Shown here: piece by piece, positions 10,372-21,245 of the stretch
How positions within the stretch are numbered: position 1 is the first letter of the stretch
Layout of the letters: every line of letters begins with the position of its first letter
Source of the DNA: Cognatiluteimonas telluris
GTDB lineage: Bacteria; Pseudomonadota; Gammaproteobacteria; Xanthomonadales; Xanthomonadaceae
Direction of reading: 5' to 3'
Length of the DNA: 64,000 bases
Assembly (NCBI RefSeq): GCF_011320095.1
Contig: NZ_JAANOY010000003.1
Coordinates: 62,001-126,000 of the forward strand
The notes under the pieces: generated by a model
What the model was told of the DNA's origin: nothing
The model's input: only the letters and a program-made list of their open reading frames with translations
Databases searched by the model: none
Made by a program: the position numbers and the translations under genes

Positions 10372-11712
10372 TTACTTGCGCTGGGTGTAGCGCTCCAGGC
10401 CGGCGAACGCGCGCTTGTCGATGCGGTCCAGGCGCTCGGCCAGCGGCGGATGGGTCTTGTAGAGCTGCGCCAGGCTTGCCGATCGGGTGCCCAGCGCGGT
10501 CATCTTCTGCAGCACCGAGTACAGGCCCAGCGGGTTGTAACCCGAACGCGCGAGGTAGATTTCGGCCGCCTCGTCCGAGCGGTACTCCGCGCCGCGATCC
10601 AGGCTGGTCAGCATCACCGCCGCGCCGTGCCTGCGCACGTAGTCCTTGGCCAGGCTGCCGGCAAGGCCGCCGCCGACGTTGACGTTGTCGGCGATGGCGT
10701 TCTCGCTGGCCGACGCCATCTCCTGCTTGCGGATGACGTTGTAATGGTCGCGCTGCACGACATGGCTGATCTCGTGGCCGAGCACGCCGGCGACTTCGTC
10801 GTCGTTGGCCAGCAATGCGTACATGCCGCGCGTGATCAGGATGTAGCCGCCCGGCGCGGCGAAGGCATTGACTTCGGGCGCCTCGATCACGCCGAACGTC
10901 CAAGGCAGTTCCGGACGGGACGAATGCGAGGCCATCCAGCGGCCGATGCGGTTCACCCGGCGCTGTGCCTCGTCATCGGGAATGAGTTTCGCGGCACCCA
11001 GGATGCGGCCGGCGATCTCCGGTCCGAGCGCCAGTTCCTCGGCGGTCTGTTCTTCCTCCGACTTGCCGACGGCGGCATCGGCGACATCCAGCGCTGCGTC
11101 GCCCGCGGTACCGGTATCCAAGCCCACCGTCGACAGCAGCCCGCGCATCATCGACAGGCCGCCGCGCTTTTTCGCCTGGGTGGCGGCGCCTGTCTTCGCC
11201 GATGCCGGTTTTGCCTCGACGGCGTACGCCACCTGGGTGTCGCCCAGGCCCCGTGCGTGCGCCTGCGCGGCGGCGGCTTCCGGCGACAGGCGGTAGCTTT
11301 CCAGCTTGGCCAGCTGCGCGGCGTCGAAGCCCGCCGACTTCAGGTCGCTTTCGTCCAGGCCGCGCACGCCCGCGGTCTCGGTGACCCGGCCCTTGCCGGC
11401 CTTGCCGGTGAACAGCGCGCTGAGGTTGGCACTGGAGTTTTCCTTCCCCGCATAGGCCATCCGCACCTCGTTGACGCGCACGTAACCTGATTTGCCTGCC
11501 GGCAACGCCAGCTCGTACCACAGGCCCTGCTGGCCAGAGACGCTCACCGGCGTGTCGCGCTTGAGCGTGGCCACGGTGGGCGAGGCGAAGTCCGGCCCGC
11601 TGTGCACGTCCACGCTTGGTTTGTGGATGACGCCGGCCAGGTCGGCGGCCAGGACCATGGGCGCGAGGGCCACGAGGGCAAGGGCCAGCAGGGAGCGAAG
11701 CGAAGCGGGCAT
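10372..11712 (-). CDS. Secreted M48 family zinc metalloprotease with SH3 domain
   Basis: A 446-residue exported protein. A signal peptide (MPASLRSLLALALVALAP...VLAA) is followed by a bacterial SH3-like domain (about residues 30-90: HKPSVDVHSGPDFASPTVAT, GLWYELALPAGKSGYVRVNE), a low-complexity linker and a peptidase M48 domain. The zinc motif HEISH is at residues 313-317, and the downstream glutamate lies in YRSDEAAE. Related BepA/LoiP-type M48 proteins act on outer-membrane assembly intermediates in the periplasm; the SH3 domain suggests binding to peptidoglycan or protein. The ATG at 11712 has GGAGAAT upstream, while a longer frame to 11799 gives no better start. It lies 83 bases after the CHASE2 gene on the same strand and is probably cotranscribed. 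Confidence 0.9.
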   Translation of the reverse strand: MPASLRSLLALALVALAPMVLAADLAGVIHKPSVDVHSGPDFASPTVATLKRDTPVSVSGQQGLWYELALPAGKSGYVRVNEVRMAYAGKENSSANLSALFTGKAGKGRVTETAGVRGLDESDLKSAGFDAAQLAKLESYRLSPEAAAAQAHARGLGDTQVAYAVEAKPASAKTGAATQAKKRGGLSMMRGLLSTVGLDTGTAGDAALDVADAAVGKSEEEQTAEELALGPEIAGRILGAAKLIPDDEAQRRVNRIGRWMASHSSRPELPWTFGVIEAPEVNAFAAPGGYILITRGMYALLANDDEVAGVLGHEISHVVQRDHYNVIRKQEMASASENAIADNVNVGGGLAGSLAKDYVRRHGAAVMLTSLDRGAEYRSDEAAEIYLARSGYNPLGLYSVLQKMTALGTRSASLAQLYKTHPPLAERLDRIDKRAFAGLERYTQRK

Positions 11713-11795
11713 GGGATTCTCCGGACACACGGACGGTGCAGTGGTGGATACAACGGATTCGCTGGCGCGCAGGGGCCAGCGTCGCAGCACGGGTT

Positions 11796-13709
11796 TCATT
11801 CGACCAGCGCCGCGGGTACGGGCGTCGTTGCCTGCTCGATCGGCGAAGTCGCCGTCTCGTCGGCGGAAAACGGATCGCGCATCGACAACGGCCGCTCGTC
11901 CTGGCTTTGCAGCAGCCGCCCCAGCACCGCGCAGGTGCGTGCGCGCGTCTGCGCGATGGTTTCATCGTCGGCGACGGCGACGCTGATCATGCTTGCCACG
12001 CGTACGCTGCCGTCGTCGGGCAGCAGGTGTTCATGCGCGGTGAGGTGCGCGTGCAGCGCACGCAGTTCGCGCTCCGCGGTCGCGGCGACGGCGGCGCGGT
12101 CCGGGCCGCCCCACATCAGCACGGTGACGTCGTTCATCGCTTCCCACAGCCAGCTCTTGTATTCGACGATGCCTTCCAGTGCGACCGCGTCGGTGCCCAG
12201 GTAGAGGAAACGGCGCAACCGCCGCCGGTATTCGCGCAAGCGCCGCTCCAGCGCAGGCTCGTCGACCCCGGCGTCGGGCACGAAGCGCAGCCGCGCCAGC
12301 GCCAGCCAGCGATGCTGGTCGGGATCGAACTGCGGCCGGTAATCGTCATTGCCGATCGCACGTCCGCGCTGGGTCGCGGCATAGATGCGGCAGAAGCCGA
12401 AGCACAGGCTCACGAAGCCCAGCGCGGCGAAGATGTCGAAGAACACGCCGAACGCCGTGAGCCCGATGAACGACACCGCCAGCAGCACCAGGTTGCTGGC
12501 AACGAAGATCGCATCGATCTCCCAGGCCGGCTCGCCGCGATGGAAGACGAAACCGGTCAGCAGCACCAGCACGGCGGCCAGCAGGTATTTGAAGCCGGCC
12601 GGCGGCATCCAGATCGCGCTGTCGTTGAGCAGCGCCTCGACCGCTTCGGCATGGATTTCGACTCCTGGCGTGGCGGCGTTGACCGGCGTGGGCTTGATGT
12701 CGCTCAGGCCGGCGGCGGTGTAGCCGACCAGCACGGTCCTGCCGCGCAGGTCCGGCAACGCGGCGTGGCGGTCGCCGCAGACCGTGCGGCCCTCGATCAG
12801 GTTGGCGGCGCTGACGTAGGACAGGCGGTCAGCGGGCTTGCTGCGCCAGTTGATGCGGATGCTGTCCGGATACGAGGCCGGGGAACGCCCGCTCGCCGCC
12901 GCCGCGACCTGGGTCCCCAGTGAGGGCAGCGCCCAGTCGCCGATGGTCTTGCGCAGTGGTACGTCGCGCATGATCGCGTCGCCGTCGCGCACGACATCCA
13001 GCAGCGCGCTGTGTTGCGCCATCGCCTGGCCGTAGGGCAGCAGCAACGCGATGCGCTCGCCCGGGCGCCGCGGATGCGCGACGACCGGGAATGCGCCCGG
13101 GGCTTTCGACACCGGCTTCGCGCCCGGCCCGCCGGCGAATGCATCCGGAGCCACCGTCGACCCGAACACGAAGCGGCCATTGCCACCTTCGGCCATGGCC
13201 TCCAGCGTGCTGTCGCCCATGGGGTCCGCGCGGGAGGGCTCGACGAACATCACGTCGTAACCGACCGCGCGCACGCCGGCGCGATCCAGTGCATCGAGCA
13301 GGTCGGCATGCTGCGCGCGGCTCCAGGGCCAGGGACCTTCGGCCGCGATCGAGCAGTCGTCGATCTCGACCACGACTACCTTGCCCGAAGGCTGGGGTTC
13401 CCACGGTCGCAGCTGGATCACCTGGTCGAAGATCGCGTCCTCGGCGGCGTTGAGGCTGCGGCCGTGGTTCCAGTCCCAGGCCAGCCAGCCGACCGCGCAC
13501 AGGGCGAGCGCGGGATACAGGCCGAAGCCCAGCCGCAACGCGATCTTCGCGAACGGACGCCGGTAGCCGCGCTCCAGCGCGCCCCAGCGATCGACGAAGC
13601 TGAAACCCAGCCAGGCGAAGCCGGCTTCCAACGACGACAGCAACTGGCGCCAACGCATGCGCACCCGCAATCCCCATGCGCGCCCCCCGGCGCGCGCCCG
13701 CCCGAGCAT
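11796..13709 (-). CDS. CHASE2 domain membrane protein with unrecognised C-terminal domain
   Basis: A 637-residue protein. A membrane helix at about 56-78 is followed by a periplasmic CHASE2 sensor domain (VVVVEIDDCSIAAEGPWPW, RAVGYDVMFVEPS, and near its end GRTVLVGYTAAGLSDIKPTP). Three closely spaced membrane helices follow, then a cytoplasmic tail of about 200 residues. CHASE2 normally feeds a nucleotide cyclase, kinase or GGDEF output, but I recognise none of their motifs in the tail. The start is uncertain: the ATG at 13658 (MRWRQLL) is a possible shorter alternative with no worse ribosome site. It is immediately upstream of the SH3/M48 protease. Confidence 0.85.
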   Translation of the reverse strand: MLGRARAGGRAWGLRVRMRWRQLLSSLEAGFAWLGFSFVDRWGALERGYRRPFAKIALRLGFGLYPALALCAVGWLAWDWNHGRSLNAAEDAIFDQVIQLRPWEPQPSGKVVVVEIDDCSIAAEGPWPWSRAQHADLLDALDRAGVRAVGYDVMFVEPSRADPMGDSTLEAMAEGGNGRFVFGSTVAPDAFAGGPGAKPVSKAPGAFPVVAHPRRPGERIALLLPYGQAMAQHSALLDVVRDGDAIMRDVPLRKTIGDWALPSLGTQVAAAASGRSPASYPDSIRINWRSKPADRLSYVSAANLIEGRTVCGDRHAALPDLRGRTVLVGYTAAGLSDIKPTPVNAATPGVEIHAEAVEALLNDSAIWMPPAGFKYLLAAVLVLLTGFVFHRGEPAWEIDAIFVASNLVLLAVSFIGLTAFGVFFDIFAALGFVSLCFGFCRIYAATQRGRAIGNDDYRPQFDPDQHRWLALARLRFVPDAGVDEPALERRLREYRRRLRRFLYLGTDAVALEGIVEYKSWLWEAMNDVTVLMWGGPDRAAVAATAERELRALHAHLTAHEHLLPDDGSVRVASMISVAVADDETIAQTRARTCAVLGRLLQSQDERPLSMRDPFSADETATSPIEQATTPVPAALVE

Positions 13710-13813
13710 CGGCCTGCGCGCGCGCGGGTGTCAAGGACGCGACGGATCAGGATCGTGAATTCATGCCCGCTTACCGGACGTGGAATGGCCGGGCGGTCGC
13801 CATCCCACCGCCT

Positions 13814-14719
13814 TCACGACACGCGGTCGATCGCCTGCTGCCCAAGCCGCTGCAGCATCGCGCCACGCGCGCCAAGGGGTGCGAGCGCATCGCGCATCGC
13901 GCCGGCCAATTCCTGCAGGCGCTGCCGCGAGCCTGCGATGCCCAGCAGCGCGGGAAACGTCGCCTTGGCCTGCGCCTGGTCCTTGCCGGCGGTCTTGCCC
14001 AGGGTGGCGCTGTCACCTTCGATGTCGAGCAGGTCGTCGCGGATCTGGAACGCGAGCCCCAGTGCATCGGCGAAAGCATCCATCCGCAGGGTCGTCGCGG
14101 CGTCGATGCCGGCGAAGATTCCGCCCAGCCGCACCGAAGCCCGCAGCAGCGCGCCGGTTTTCAATGCATGCAGGCGTTGCAGCGCCATCGCGTCGGGCAG
14201 CGCGAGGGTGCCGGCCGCGCTGCCAGTGGCGGCCAGGTCCAGCGCCTGGCCACCGCACATGCCGCGCGCGCCGGCCGCGATCGCGAGTTCGCGCAGGGCG
14301 GCGACGCGGATGTCCGCCGAGGCGGGTGCTTCGACCAGCAGTTCGAAGGCGAGCGACTGCAAGGCATCGCCGGCGAGGATCGCGGTGGCCTCGCCGAACG
14401 CGACGTGCACGGTCGGCTTGCCCCGGCGCAACGCGTCGTCGTCCATCGCCGGCAGGTCGTCGTGCACCAGCGAATAAGCGTGGATCAACTCGACGGCGGC
14501 GGCAGGCGCATCCAGCGACGATTCCGTCGCGCCGAAGGCCGTCCCGGCCGCATAGACCAGCAACGGGCGCATGCGCTTGCCGCCATCGAGCGTGGCGTGG
14601 CGCATCGCGGCATCGAGCCTGGAAGGCGCGGTGCCCAAGGACAGCGCGCGCTGCAGGCAGGCCTCGACGCGCGCGCGCCATCCGGCGGCGCGATCGGCCG
14701 CCTCGGACGACTCAGGCAT
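13814..14719 (-). CDS. ispA: Farnesyl diphosphate synthase
   Basis: A short-chain trans-prenyltransferase making C15 farnesyl diphosphate from isopentenyl and dimethylallyl diphosphates. This feeds UppS (encoded about 18 kb away in this window), ubiquinone and other isoprenoids. The 301-residue length matches IspA. The first Asp-rich motif is DDLPAMDDD and the second is DDLLDIEGD. The substrate-binding GGKRMRPLL is near residue 47. It overlaps xseB by 8 bases, the conserved xseB-ispA pairing. The usual third partner, dxs, is not next to it here. Confidence 0.97.
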   Translation of the reverse strand: MPESSEAADRAAGWRARVEACLQRALSLGTAPSRLDAAMRHATLDGGKRMRPLLVYAAGTAFGATESSLDAPAAAVELIHAYSLVHDDLPAMDDDALRRGKPTVHVAFGEATAILAGDALQSLAFELLVEAPASADIRVAALRELAIAAGARGMCGGQALDLAATGSAAGTLALPDAMALQRLHALKTGALLRASVRLGGIFAGIDAATTLRMDAFADALGLAFQIRDDLLDIEGDSATLGKTAGKDQAQAKATFPALLGIAGSRQRLQELAGAMRDALAPLGARGAMLQRLGQQAIDRVS

Positions 14720-14975
14720 CGGCCGCGGGACCGCCCGGGAAGGCCTCGGCGCTGGCCGGGTGCTCGGGATCGCTGAGCAGGCGCACGCGTAATTCTGCCT
14801 GCTCCAGCGCGGCCTGGCAGCGCCGGTACAGCCCGACGCCGCGTTCGTACGCGGCCAGCGATTCCTCCAGGCTCATTTCGCCCTGTTCCATCTTGCCGAC
14901 CAGCTGCTCGAGCTGGTCGAGCGAGGCTTCGAAGTCGGCGACGGGGGAGGGTTCTTCGACAGGTTTGCGGGCCAT
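14712..14975 (-). CDS. xseB: Exodeoxyribonuclease VII small subunit
   Basis: An 87-residue small subunit of the ssDNA exonuclease VII, which binds XseA in multiple copies. The family signature is [20 protein letters not shown] followed by [20 protein letters not shown], a helical hairpin seen in all XseB proteins. The ATG at 14975 gives the normal length. Its end overlaps the ispA start. The large subunit gene xseA is not in this window. Confidence 0.95.
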   Translation of the reverse strand: MARKPVEEPSPVADFEASLDQLEQLVGKMEQGEMSLEESLAAYERGVGLYRRCQAALEQAELRVRLLSDPEHPASAEAFPGGPAADA

Positions 14976-15153
14976 GGGGCAAGTGTGCGGCGGCGCCGCG
15001 GGACGGTCAATCGAGCCGGCCAGAACGCGCGTCATGCTCGCTGTAGGGGTCGCAGACAGCCGTTGCGGGGCGGCTTCAACCGCGGCGATCCAATGCGTTG
15101 AATGACGAAGGACACCTCGCGCGGCGATTGGCTGGACGCGTTGCCGCGCCTCG

Positions 15154-16443
15154 CTATCCGCGCGACCAGGCCAAGCTCGCCCCGCGTTCACGCAACCACC
15201 CTTCCATCGCGGATGAAACCACCACGTCACCCGCCGCCAGGACCTCATCCCCGGTGGAACACAGCAACGGAACGCGCGCGCGCTCCCAGGGTGGCAGCCC
15301 CGCGTCCTGCAGGACGTGCTTGAGTGCGTGCGAATGCGTCCTGCCGGGCAGCAGGATGCGCTCCCCGCCCTGCCGCGCGCAGGCGAATACCGGCATGTCG
15401 AATGTGCTGGCGCCGACGAGTTCGATCGAGCCGCCAACCGGCAACGGCAATGGTCGGCGGCCATCCCATGCGACGCGCCATGAGGCGGGCCATCCGGGGT
15501 GCTCGCGCGCGCCGTGCAGCCGTCCACGCCACTGGCGTACGGCAGCGCCCGACCACGCGAAACATGCCTGCGCATCGGGAGCGGCATGCAGCAGATCGCG
15601 TTCGATCCGTTCCACGCCTTGCGCTGGCAACGGTGGCAGGCCCAGCGCGCTGATCCAGGCGCGCAGGACGCGGCTGCGACGCGTGGGCGGCAACGCGCGC
15701 AATCCCGCGACATCGAGCGTGGCGCCGTCGCCTGCCTGCAGTTGTTCGAGCAGCCGCGCATCCTCTGCCGCCAGGAGCGTGGAGGCTTCCGCGCAAAGTG
15801 CTGCACTGCGCGCCATCACCTGCGCGGCATGAGGCCAGCGTGTCCGCAGCGTGGGCAGTACGTTCAGGCGCAGGAAATTCCGGTCCGGCCCGTCGTTGTC
15901 GTTGGACGGATCCTCGATCCAGGCCAGGGCGTGTTCGCGCGCATACGCCAGCAGTCCCGAGCGCGGCACGCCCAGCAACGGTCGCCACAGCCAACCGCGC
16001 CCGTACGCGCGCCACGGCCGCATCGACGCCAATCCATCGGGTCCGGACCCGCGTAGCGCACGCAACAGCAATGTCTCGGCCTGGTCGTCCTGGTGATGGG
16101 CCAGCACCAGCGTTTCATCGCCGTGCAGTGCCGCCTCGAAGGCGGCGTGGCGCGCGTCGCGTGCGGCGGCCTCGATGCCGTGGCCACTGCACGTAGCGAC
16201 ATCGACCGCGACAACGGTCAACCCGATCCCAAGTCCCTCGCAGATCGCCCGGCAATGCGTGGACCAGCGCGCCGCGTCGGGATGCAGCCCGTGGTCGACG
16301 TGGATCGCGCGCACGCCAAGCGCGCGGCAGGCGGGATCGGCGACGAGCAGGTGCAGCAGGACGGCCGAATCCAGGCCGCCACTGAAGCCGACCAGCAGCG
16401 GTCGGCCGGTCATGGGAGCCGGGGGTGGGGCGAGGGCGATCAC
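15154..16443 (-). CDS. tilS: tRNA(Ile)-lysidine synthase
   Basis: An ATP-dependent enzyme that converts C34 of the tRNA-Ile CAU anticodon to lysidine, which changes both charging and codon reading. The PP-loop SGGLDS is at residues 21-26, and the catalytic-site region includes HHQDDQAET. The 429-residue length and the C-terminal TilS domains (from about residue 225) fit the family. An alternative start is M11 (16413). It lies 44 bases downstream of accA, as in the dnaE-accA-tilS neighbourhood of other gammaproteobacteria. Confidence 0.96.
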   Translation of the reverse strand: MIALAPPPAPMTGRPLLVGFSGGLDSAVLLHLLVADPACRALGVRAIHVDHGLHPDAARWSTHCRAICEGLGIGLTVVAVDVATCSGHGIEAAARDARHAAFEAALHGDETLVLAHHQDDQAETLLLRALRGSGPDGLASMRPWRAYGRGWLWRPLLGVPRSGLLAYAREHALAWIEDPSNDNDGPDRNFLRLNVLPTLRTRWPHAAQVMARSAALCAEASTLLAAEDARLLEQLQAGDGATLDVAGLRALPPTRRSRVLRAWISALGLPPLPAQGVERIERDLLHAAPDAQACFAWSGAAVRQWRGRLHGAREHPGWPASWRVAWDGRRPLPLPVGGSIELVGASTFDMPVFACARQGGERILLPGRTHSHALKHVLQDAGLPPWERARVPLLCSTGDEVLAAGDVVVSSAMEGWLRERGASLAWSRG

Positions 16444-16487
16444 CGGTTCGATCGCTGTCGGCTGGGCGGCGTCGCGCGCGCCTGCGC

Positions 16488-17447
16488 CTACGCCGCCTCG
16501 TAGGCGCCGTAGCCCCGCAGGCGCTCGTAGCGGCGTTGCAACAGGTCCTCGGCAGGCAGTTGCTCGAGCGCGTCGAGTTCGTTGACCAGCACCGCCTTCA
16601 GCCGTCGCGCCATCTGGGTCGGGTTGCGATGGGCGCCGCCGATCGGCTCACGGATGAGCTTGTCGATCAGGCCCAGCTCGAGCAGGCGCTTGGCGGTGAT
16701 GCCCATCTGCTCCGCGGCGTCGCGCGCCTTGTCCGCCGACTTCCACAGGATCGACGCGCAGCCTTCGGGGGTGATCACCGAATAGGTGCTGTATTCCAGC
16801 ATCAGCGTGCGGTCGCCGACGCCGATCGCCAGCGCGCCGCCCGAGCCGCCTTCGCCGATCACGGTGCAGATGATCGGCACCTGGAGCTCGGACATCTCCA
16901 GCAGGTTGCGCGCGATGGCCTCGGACTGGCCGCGCTCCTCGGCGCCGACGCCGGGATAGGCGCCGGGAGTGTCGATGAAGGTCAGGATCGGCAGGTCGAA
17001 GCGCTCGGCCAGCTTCATCAGCCGCAGCGCCTTGCGGTAGCCCTCAGGGCGCGGCATGCCGAAGTTGCGCCGGACCTTGCTCTTGGTGTCGCGGCCTTTC
17101 TGGTGGCCGATGATCATGACGCTGCGGCCGTCGATCCGCCCCAGGCCACCGACGATGGCCGCGTCGTCGGCGAAGGCGCGATCGCCGGCGAGCTCCTGGA
17201 ACTCGTCGCAGATCACGCGGATGTAGTCGTTGGTGTACGGCCGTGCCGGGTGCCGCGCCAGCTGCGAGACCTGCCAGGGGTTGAGGTCGCGGAAGATGTG
17301 CGCGGTGCGCTGGCGCAGTTTCTCGCGCAGGGCATGGACTTCGGCATCGACGTTGACCGCCGGGCCATGGCTCGCATGGCGCAGTTCCTGGATTTTCGCT
17401 TCCAGATCGGCGATGGGCTGCTCGAAATCGAGGTAGTTCGGATTCAT
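16488..17447 (-). CDS. accA: Acetyl-CoA carboxylase carboxyltransferase subunit alpha
   Basis: The alpha subunit of the carboxyltransferase of acetyl-CoA carboxylase, the committed step of fatty acid synthesis (malonyl-CoA formation), which works with AccD. From the ATG at 17447 it is 319 residues, the same as E. coli AccA. Seen are the N-terminal [12 protein letters not shown], the carboxyl-CoA binding region [17 protein letters not shown], the oxyanion-type [12 protein letters not shown], and [16 protein letters not shown] longer frame to 17504 adds only a Ser/Arg/Leu leader. The gene is downstream of dnaE, as in E. coli. Confidence 0.97.
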   Translation of the reverse strand: MNPNYLDFEQPIADLEAKIQELRHASHGPAVNVDAEVHALREKLRQRTAHIFRDLNPWQVSQLARHPARPYTNDYIRVICDEFQELAGDRAFADDAAIVGGLGRIDGRSVMIIGHQKGRDTKSKVRRNFGMPRPEGYRKALRLMKLAERFDLPILTFIDTPGAYPGVGAEERGQSEAIARNLLEMSELQVPIICTVIGEGGSGGALAIGVGDRTLMLEYSTYSVITPEGCASILWKSADKARDAAEQMGITAKRLLELGLIDKLIREPIGGAHRNPTQMARRLKAVLVNELDALEQLPAEDLLQRRYERLRGYGAYEAA

Positions 17448-17497
17448 CGAGGGCAGGCGGGCGGAAAGCGACAGTCTAGCCGACGGGGGCGGCCAGA

Positions 17498-17543
17498 GCC
17501 CCATTCCCGCCGGGAGAGGGTTGGGGTGAGGGGGAGAAGAGGA
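17498..17543. repeat. REP-like fragment between dnaE and accA
   Basis: The 115-base gap between dnaE and accA contains the pattern CCCATTCCCGCCGGGAGAGGG followed by TTGGGGTGAGGGGGAGAAG. It resembles the CCCTCTCCC/GGGAGAGGG repeats at 7139-7254. It appears to be a degenerate member of the same intergenic repeat family. Confidence 0.5.
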
Positions 17544-17562
17544 AACGGGTGCTCCGACGGCG

Positions 17563-20500
17563 TCAGCTCGCCCAGGGCTTGGCGATCGCCAGCTTCACCG
17601 TGCGCACCCCGGGAAGGCTGCGCAGCAGGCCGGGCAGGGCGGCGTCGACCCGCACGCCCTTGCCGCCGTTGATGCTCAACCGGCCCACCGCCGCGCCGGT
17701 GATGGCCTCGACCAGCAGCGGGGTGCTGCCGTGGTGGCCCTGCAGGACCTTCGCGAACTGGCCCAGCGCGTCGCCTTCGCGCAGGTCCAGCTTCACCGAC
17801 AGTTTCTGCGCATGCTGGGTGCACACCTGCACGTAGTCCCAGCAGCGGCGCGCGCGCAGCGAGAAGCCGCCGCTGAATTCGTCCTCGCGCAGCCCGCCCT
17901 CGACCACCAGGATGCGGTCGCGCGTCAGCAGGTGCGCACACTGGTGGAAGGCTTCGGCGAAGAACGCGCACTCGATGCGTCCGCGTCCGTCCTCCAGCTG
18001 CACGAACGCCTGGCTGTCGCCGCGCTTGCGCAGCGCGGTGATCTGTCCGGCGACGATGATCGTGGTTTCCTGGCGCCAGCCATGGCGCTCGCTCTCCGGG
18101 CGCTCGTTCCAGATCCGGTCGAGGTCGCCCAGGTCGTTGCCGACCAGGCCGTGCAGTTCGTCGCGATACGGATCCAGCGGATGGCCGCTGAGGTAGTGGC
18201 CCAGGGTGTCGCGCTCGCCCTGCAGCTTCTGCAGCAGCGGCCAGTCGTCGGCGACGGGCAGGTCGATCTGCAGTTCCGGCTCCGCAGCGCCGCCGCCCGA
18301 CGGCGCGCCGCCGAACAGCGACACCTGCCCGGCCTCGCGCTCGCGCGCCAGCTGCTCGGTCGCCTTCAGCACCTCGGGCAGCTGCAGCATCAGCGACGGA
18401 CGGTTGCGGCCCAGCGCATCCAGCGCGCCGGCATGGACCAGCGCCTCCAGCGCGCGGCGGTTGAGCCTGGACGAGTCCACCCGCCGGCAGAATCCGAGCA
18501 GGTCGTCGAACGCGCCTGCTCTCGCGCGTTCTTCCGAAATCGCCTCGCAGGCGCCGCGGCCAACCCCCTTCACCGCGCCCAGGCCATACCGGATCGTGGC
18601 CGCATCGATCGCCTCGAACATGTAGCGCGAGGCGTTGACGTCCGGCGGCAGCACGGTCAATCCCAGCGCGCGCGCTTCGTCCAGGAAGCCGACCACCTTG
18701 TCGGTGTTGTCCATGTCCGAGGACAGCACCGCGGCCATGAATTCGGCCGGGTGATGCGCCTTCAGCCACGCCGTCTGGTAGGACACCAGCGCATAGGCCG
18801 CGGCGTGCGACTTGTTGAAGCCGTAGCCGGCGAACTTCTCCATCAGGTCGAAGATCTGCGAAGCCGTGCGCGCATCGACGCCGCGCTCGGACGCGCCGGC
18901 TTCGAACTTGGCGCGTTCCTTCGCCATCTCCTCGACTTTCTTCTTGCCCATCGCGCGGCGCAGCAGGTCGGCGCCGCCGAGCGAATAGCCCGCCAGGACC
19001 TGGGCGATCTGCATCACCTGTTCCTGGTACACGATCACGCCGTAGGTCGGCGCCAGCACCGGTTCGAGCTTGGGATGCGGATAGCTGACTTCCGCGCGCC
19101 CGTGCTTGCGCTCGATGAAGTCCGGGATCAGGTCCATCGGGCCCGGTCGGAACAGCGAGACGAGCGCGATCAGGTCGCCGAAGCGGTCGGGCTTGGCGCG
19201 CTTGAGCAGTTCGCGCATGCCGCGCGACTCGAACTGGAACACCGCGTGGGTGTCGCCGCGCGCGAACAGCTCGTAGGTCTTCGTGTCGTCCAGCGGGAGG
19301 GTGGTGATGTCGAGGTGCGCGGGTGCGCCCTCCGCCGGGCCCCGGGCCATGTCCCCTGCGAGCGTGGCAAGGGTGCGCCGCGCATTGATCGCCTTCACCG
19401 CCCAATCGATGATCGTCAGCGTGCGCAGGCCGAGGAAGTCGAACTTCACCAGCCCGATCGTCTCGACGTCGTCCTTGTCGAACTGCGTGACGGGATTGCG
19501 ACCGCGGCCGCCGCCATCGTGTTCGGCGAACAGCGGGCAGAAGTCGGACAGCGGGCTGGGCGCGATGACGACGCCGCCGGCGTGCTTGCCGGCGTTGCGG
19601 GTCAGGTCCTCGAGTTCGCGCGCAAGCGACAGCAGGTCGCGCACGTCTTCTTCAGCGGCGTGGCGCTGGATGAGCTCGGTCGACGCGAGTTCGGCATTCT
19701 TGCGCGCTGCTTCCGACTCGCCCAGCGCATCGTCCAGCGACACGCCCAGCGTCATCGGGATGAGCTTGGCGATGCCATCGACGAAGCCGTACGGATGCCC
19801 GAGTACGCGCCCGGTGTCGCGCACCACGGCCTTGGCCGACATCGTGCCGTAGGTGATGATCTGGCTGACGCGGTCGCGGCCGTATTTGGCGGCAACGTAG
19901 TCGATCACCTCGTCGCGCCGGTCCATGCAGAAGTCGATGTCGAAGTCGGGCATCGACACGCGTTCGGGATTGAGGAAGCGCTCGAACAGCAGGTCGTACG
20001 GGATCGGATCCAGGTCGGTGATGCCCAGCGCCCACGCCACCAGCGAACCGGCACCCGAGCCGCGTCCGGGCCCCACCGGGATGTCGTGGTCCTTGGCCCA
20101 GTTGATGAAGTCCGCGACGATCAGGAAGTAGCCGGGGAACCCCATCTTGACGATGACGTCGAGCTCGGCCTCCAGCCGCGCCTCGTAGGCGTCGCGGCCG
20201 CCGAATTCGTCCGATGGCGGATGCTTTTCCAGCCGCGCGCGCAGGCCGTCGCGCGACTGGCTGCGGATCCAGCTGTCGAGCGTCTCGTTGGCGGGCACCG
20301 GGAAGGCCGGCAGGTAATACGTGCCCAACGACAGTTCGAGGTTGCAGCGCGTGGCCAGCGCCAGCGCGTTGTCGATCGCATCGGGCGCATCGTCGAACAG
20401 CGCCTCCATCTGCTCGGACGTCTTCAGGAACTGCTCGCCGCTGTACTCGCGCGGCCGCTTGGGATCGTCGAGCACGCGCCCGGTGGAAATGCACACGCGC

Positions 20501-21132
20501 GCTTCGTGCGCGCCGAAGCCGTCGGCATCGAGGAAGCGCACGTCGTTGCTGGCGATCACCGGGATGCCGCGCCGCGCGGAGGCCTGCAGCGCGAAGGCAT
20601 TGAAGGCCTCCTCGCCGTCGCGTTGGGTACGCGTGAGTTCCAGGTGCAGGCGCTCGCCGGTGTGGCGCTGCCAGTCGGCGAGCCATTGCTCGGCCAGGTC
20701 GTGCTTGCCCGCGGCGGCCAGGCGACCGGCTTCGCTGTGCCGGCCGGCGAGCGCGAACAGGCCCGTGTTGCCGTCGCGCAGCCACTCCGGGCGCACGACC
20801 ACGCCATCGGTGCGATGGCCTTCCATCCACGCCCGCGTCAGCAGCCGCGACAGCGCGAGGTAGCCATCGCGGTCGCGGCACAGCAGTGTCAGCCGCGACG
20901 CGGGCTCGTTGCCTTCGGCCAGCAGGATGTCGGCGCCGATGATCGGCTTGATGCCGGCGCTTTCGGCGGCCTTGTAGAACTTGACCAGCGCGAACAGGTT
21001 GTTCTGGTCGGTGACCGCGACCGCCGGCTGCTGCAACGCGGCGCAGCGCGCGACGAGTTCCGGGATGCGGATCGTCGAATCGACCAGCGAGTACTCGCTG
21101 TGCAGGTGCAGGTGGACGAAGCGAGCGGACAT
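17563..21132 (-). CDS. dnaE: DNA polymerase III subunit alpha
   Basis: The catalytic subunit of the replicative DNA polymerase III (1189 aa; E. coli 1160). In order it shows an N-terminal PHP domain ([20 protein letters not shown]), the C-family polymerase palm with acidic residues in [17 protein letters not shown], the region [14 protein letters not shown], a helix-hairpin-helix part, and an OB fold near the end ([20 protein letters not shown]). The ATG at 21132 starts the PHP domain directly. It follows rnhB and a YkvA-like gene on the same strand, and accA is next. Confidence 0.99.
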   Translation of the reverse strand: MSARFVHLHLHSEYSLVDSTIRIPELVARCAALQQPAVAVTDQNNLFALVKFYKAAESAGIKPIIGADILLAEGNEPASRLTLLCRDRDGYLALSRLLTRAWMEGHRTDGVVVRPEWLRDGNTGLFALAGRHSEAGRLAAAGKHDLAEQWLADWQRHTGERLHLELTRTQRDGEEAFNAFALQASARRGIPVIASNDVRFLDADGFGAHEARVCISTGRVLDDPKRPREYSGEQFLKTSEQMEALFDDAPDAIDNALALATRCNLELSLGTYYLPAFPVPANETLDSWIRSQSRDGLRARLEKHPPSDEFGGRDAYEARLEAELDVIVKMGFPGYFLIVADFINWAKDHDIPVGPGRGSGAGSLVAWALGITDLDPIPYDLLFERFLNPERVSMPDFDIDFCMDRRDEVIDYVAAKYGRDRVSQIITYGTMSAKAVVRDTGRVLGHPYGFVDGIAKLIPMTLGVSLDDALGESEAARKNAELASTELIQRHAAEEDVRDLLSLARELEDLTRNAGKHAGGVVIAPSPLSDFCPLFAEHDGGGRGRNPVTQFDKDDVETIGLVKFDFLGLRTLTIIDWAVKAINARRTLATLAGDMARGPAEGAPAHLDITTLPLDDTKTYELFARGDTHAVFQFESRGMRELLKRAKPDRFGDLIALVSLFRPGPMDLIPDFIERKHGRAEVSYPHPKLEPVLAPTYGVIVYQEQVMQIAQVLAGYSLGGADLLRRAMGKKKVEEMAKERAKFEAGASERGVDARTASQIFDLMEKFAGYGFNKSHAAAYALVSYQTAWLKAHHPAEFMAAVLSSDMDNTDKVVGFLDEARALGLTVLPPDVNASRYMFEAIDAATIRYGLGAVKGVGRGACEAISEERARAGAFDDLLGFCRRVDSSRLNRRALEALVHAGALDALGRNRPSLMLQLPEVLKATEQLAREREAGQVSLFGGAPSGGGAAEPELQIDLPVADDWPLLQKLQGERDTLGHYLSGHPLDPYRDELHGLVGNDLGDLDRIWNERPESERHGWRQETTIIVAGQITALRKRGDSQAFVQLEDGRGRIECAFFAEAFHQCAHLLTRDRILVVEGGLREDEFSGGFSLRARRCWDYVQVCTQHAQKLSVKLDLREGDALGQFAKVLQGHHGSTPLLVEAITGAAVGRLSINGGKGVRVDAALPGLLRSLPGVRTVKLAIAKPWAS

Positions 21133-21245
21133 TCAAGGAGCCGTCGTAACAGCACCCAGAGTAGGGGCCCGGCCTGTGCCAGACAAGGCTTGACGCCGGG
21201 CGCCCGGGCACGGTCCCGCGAATCGGTGCGGCGCTCCCTGAACGG

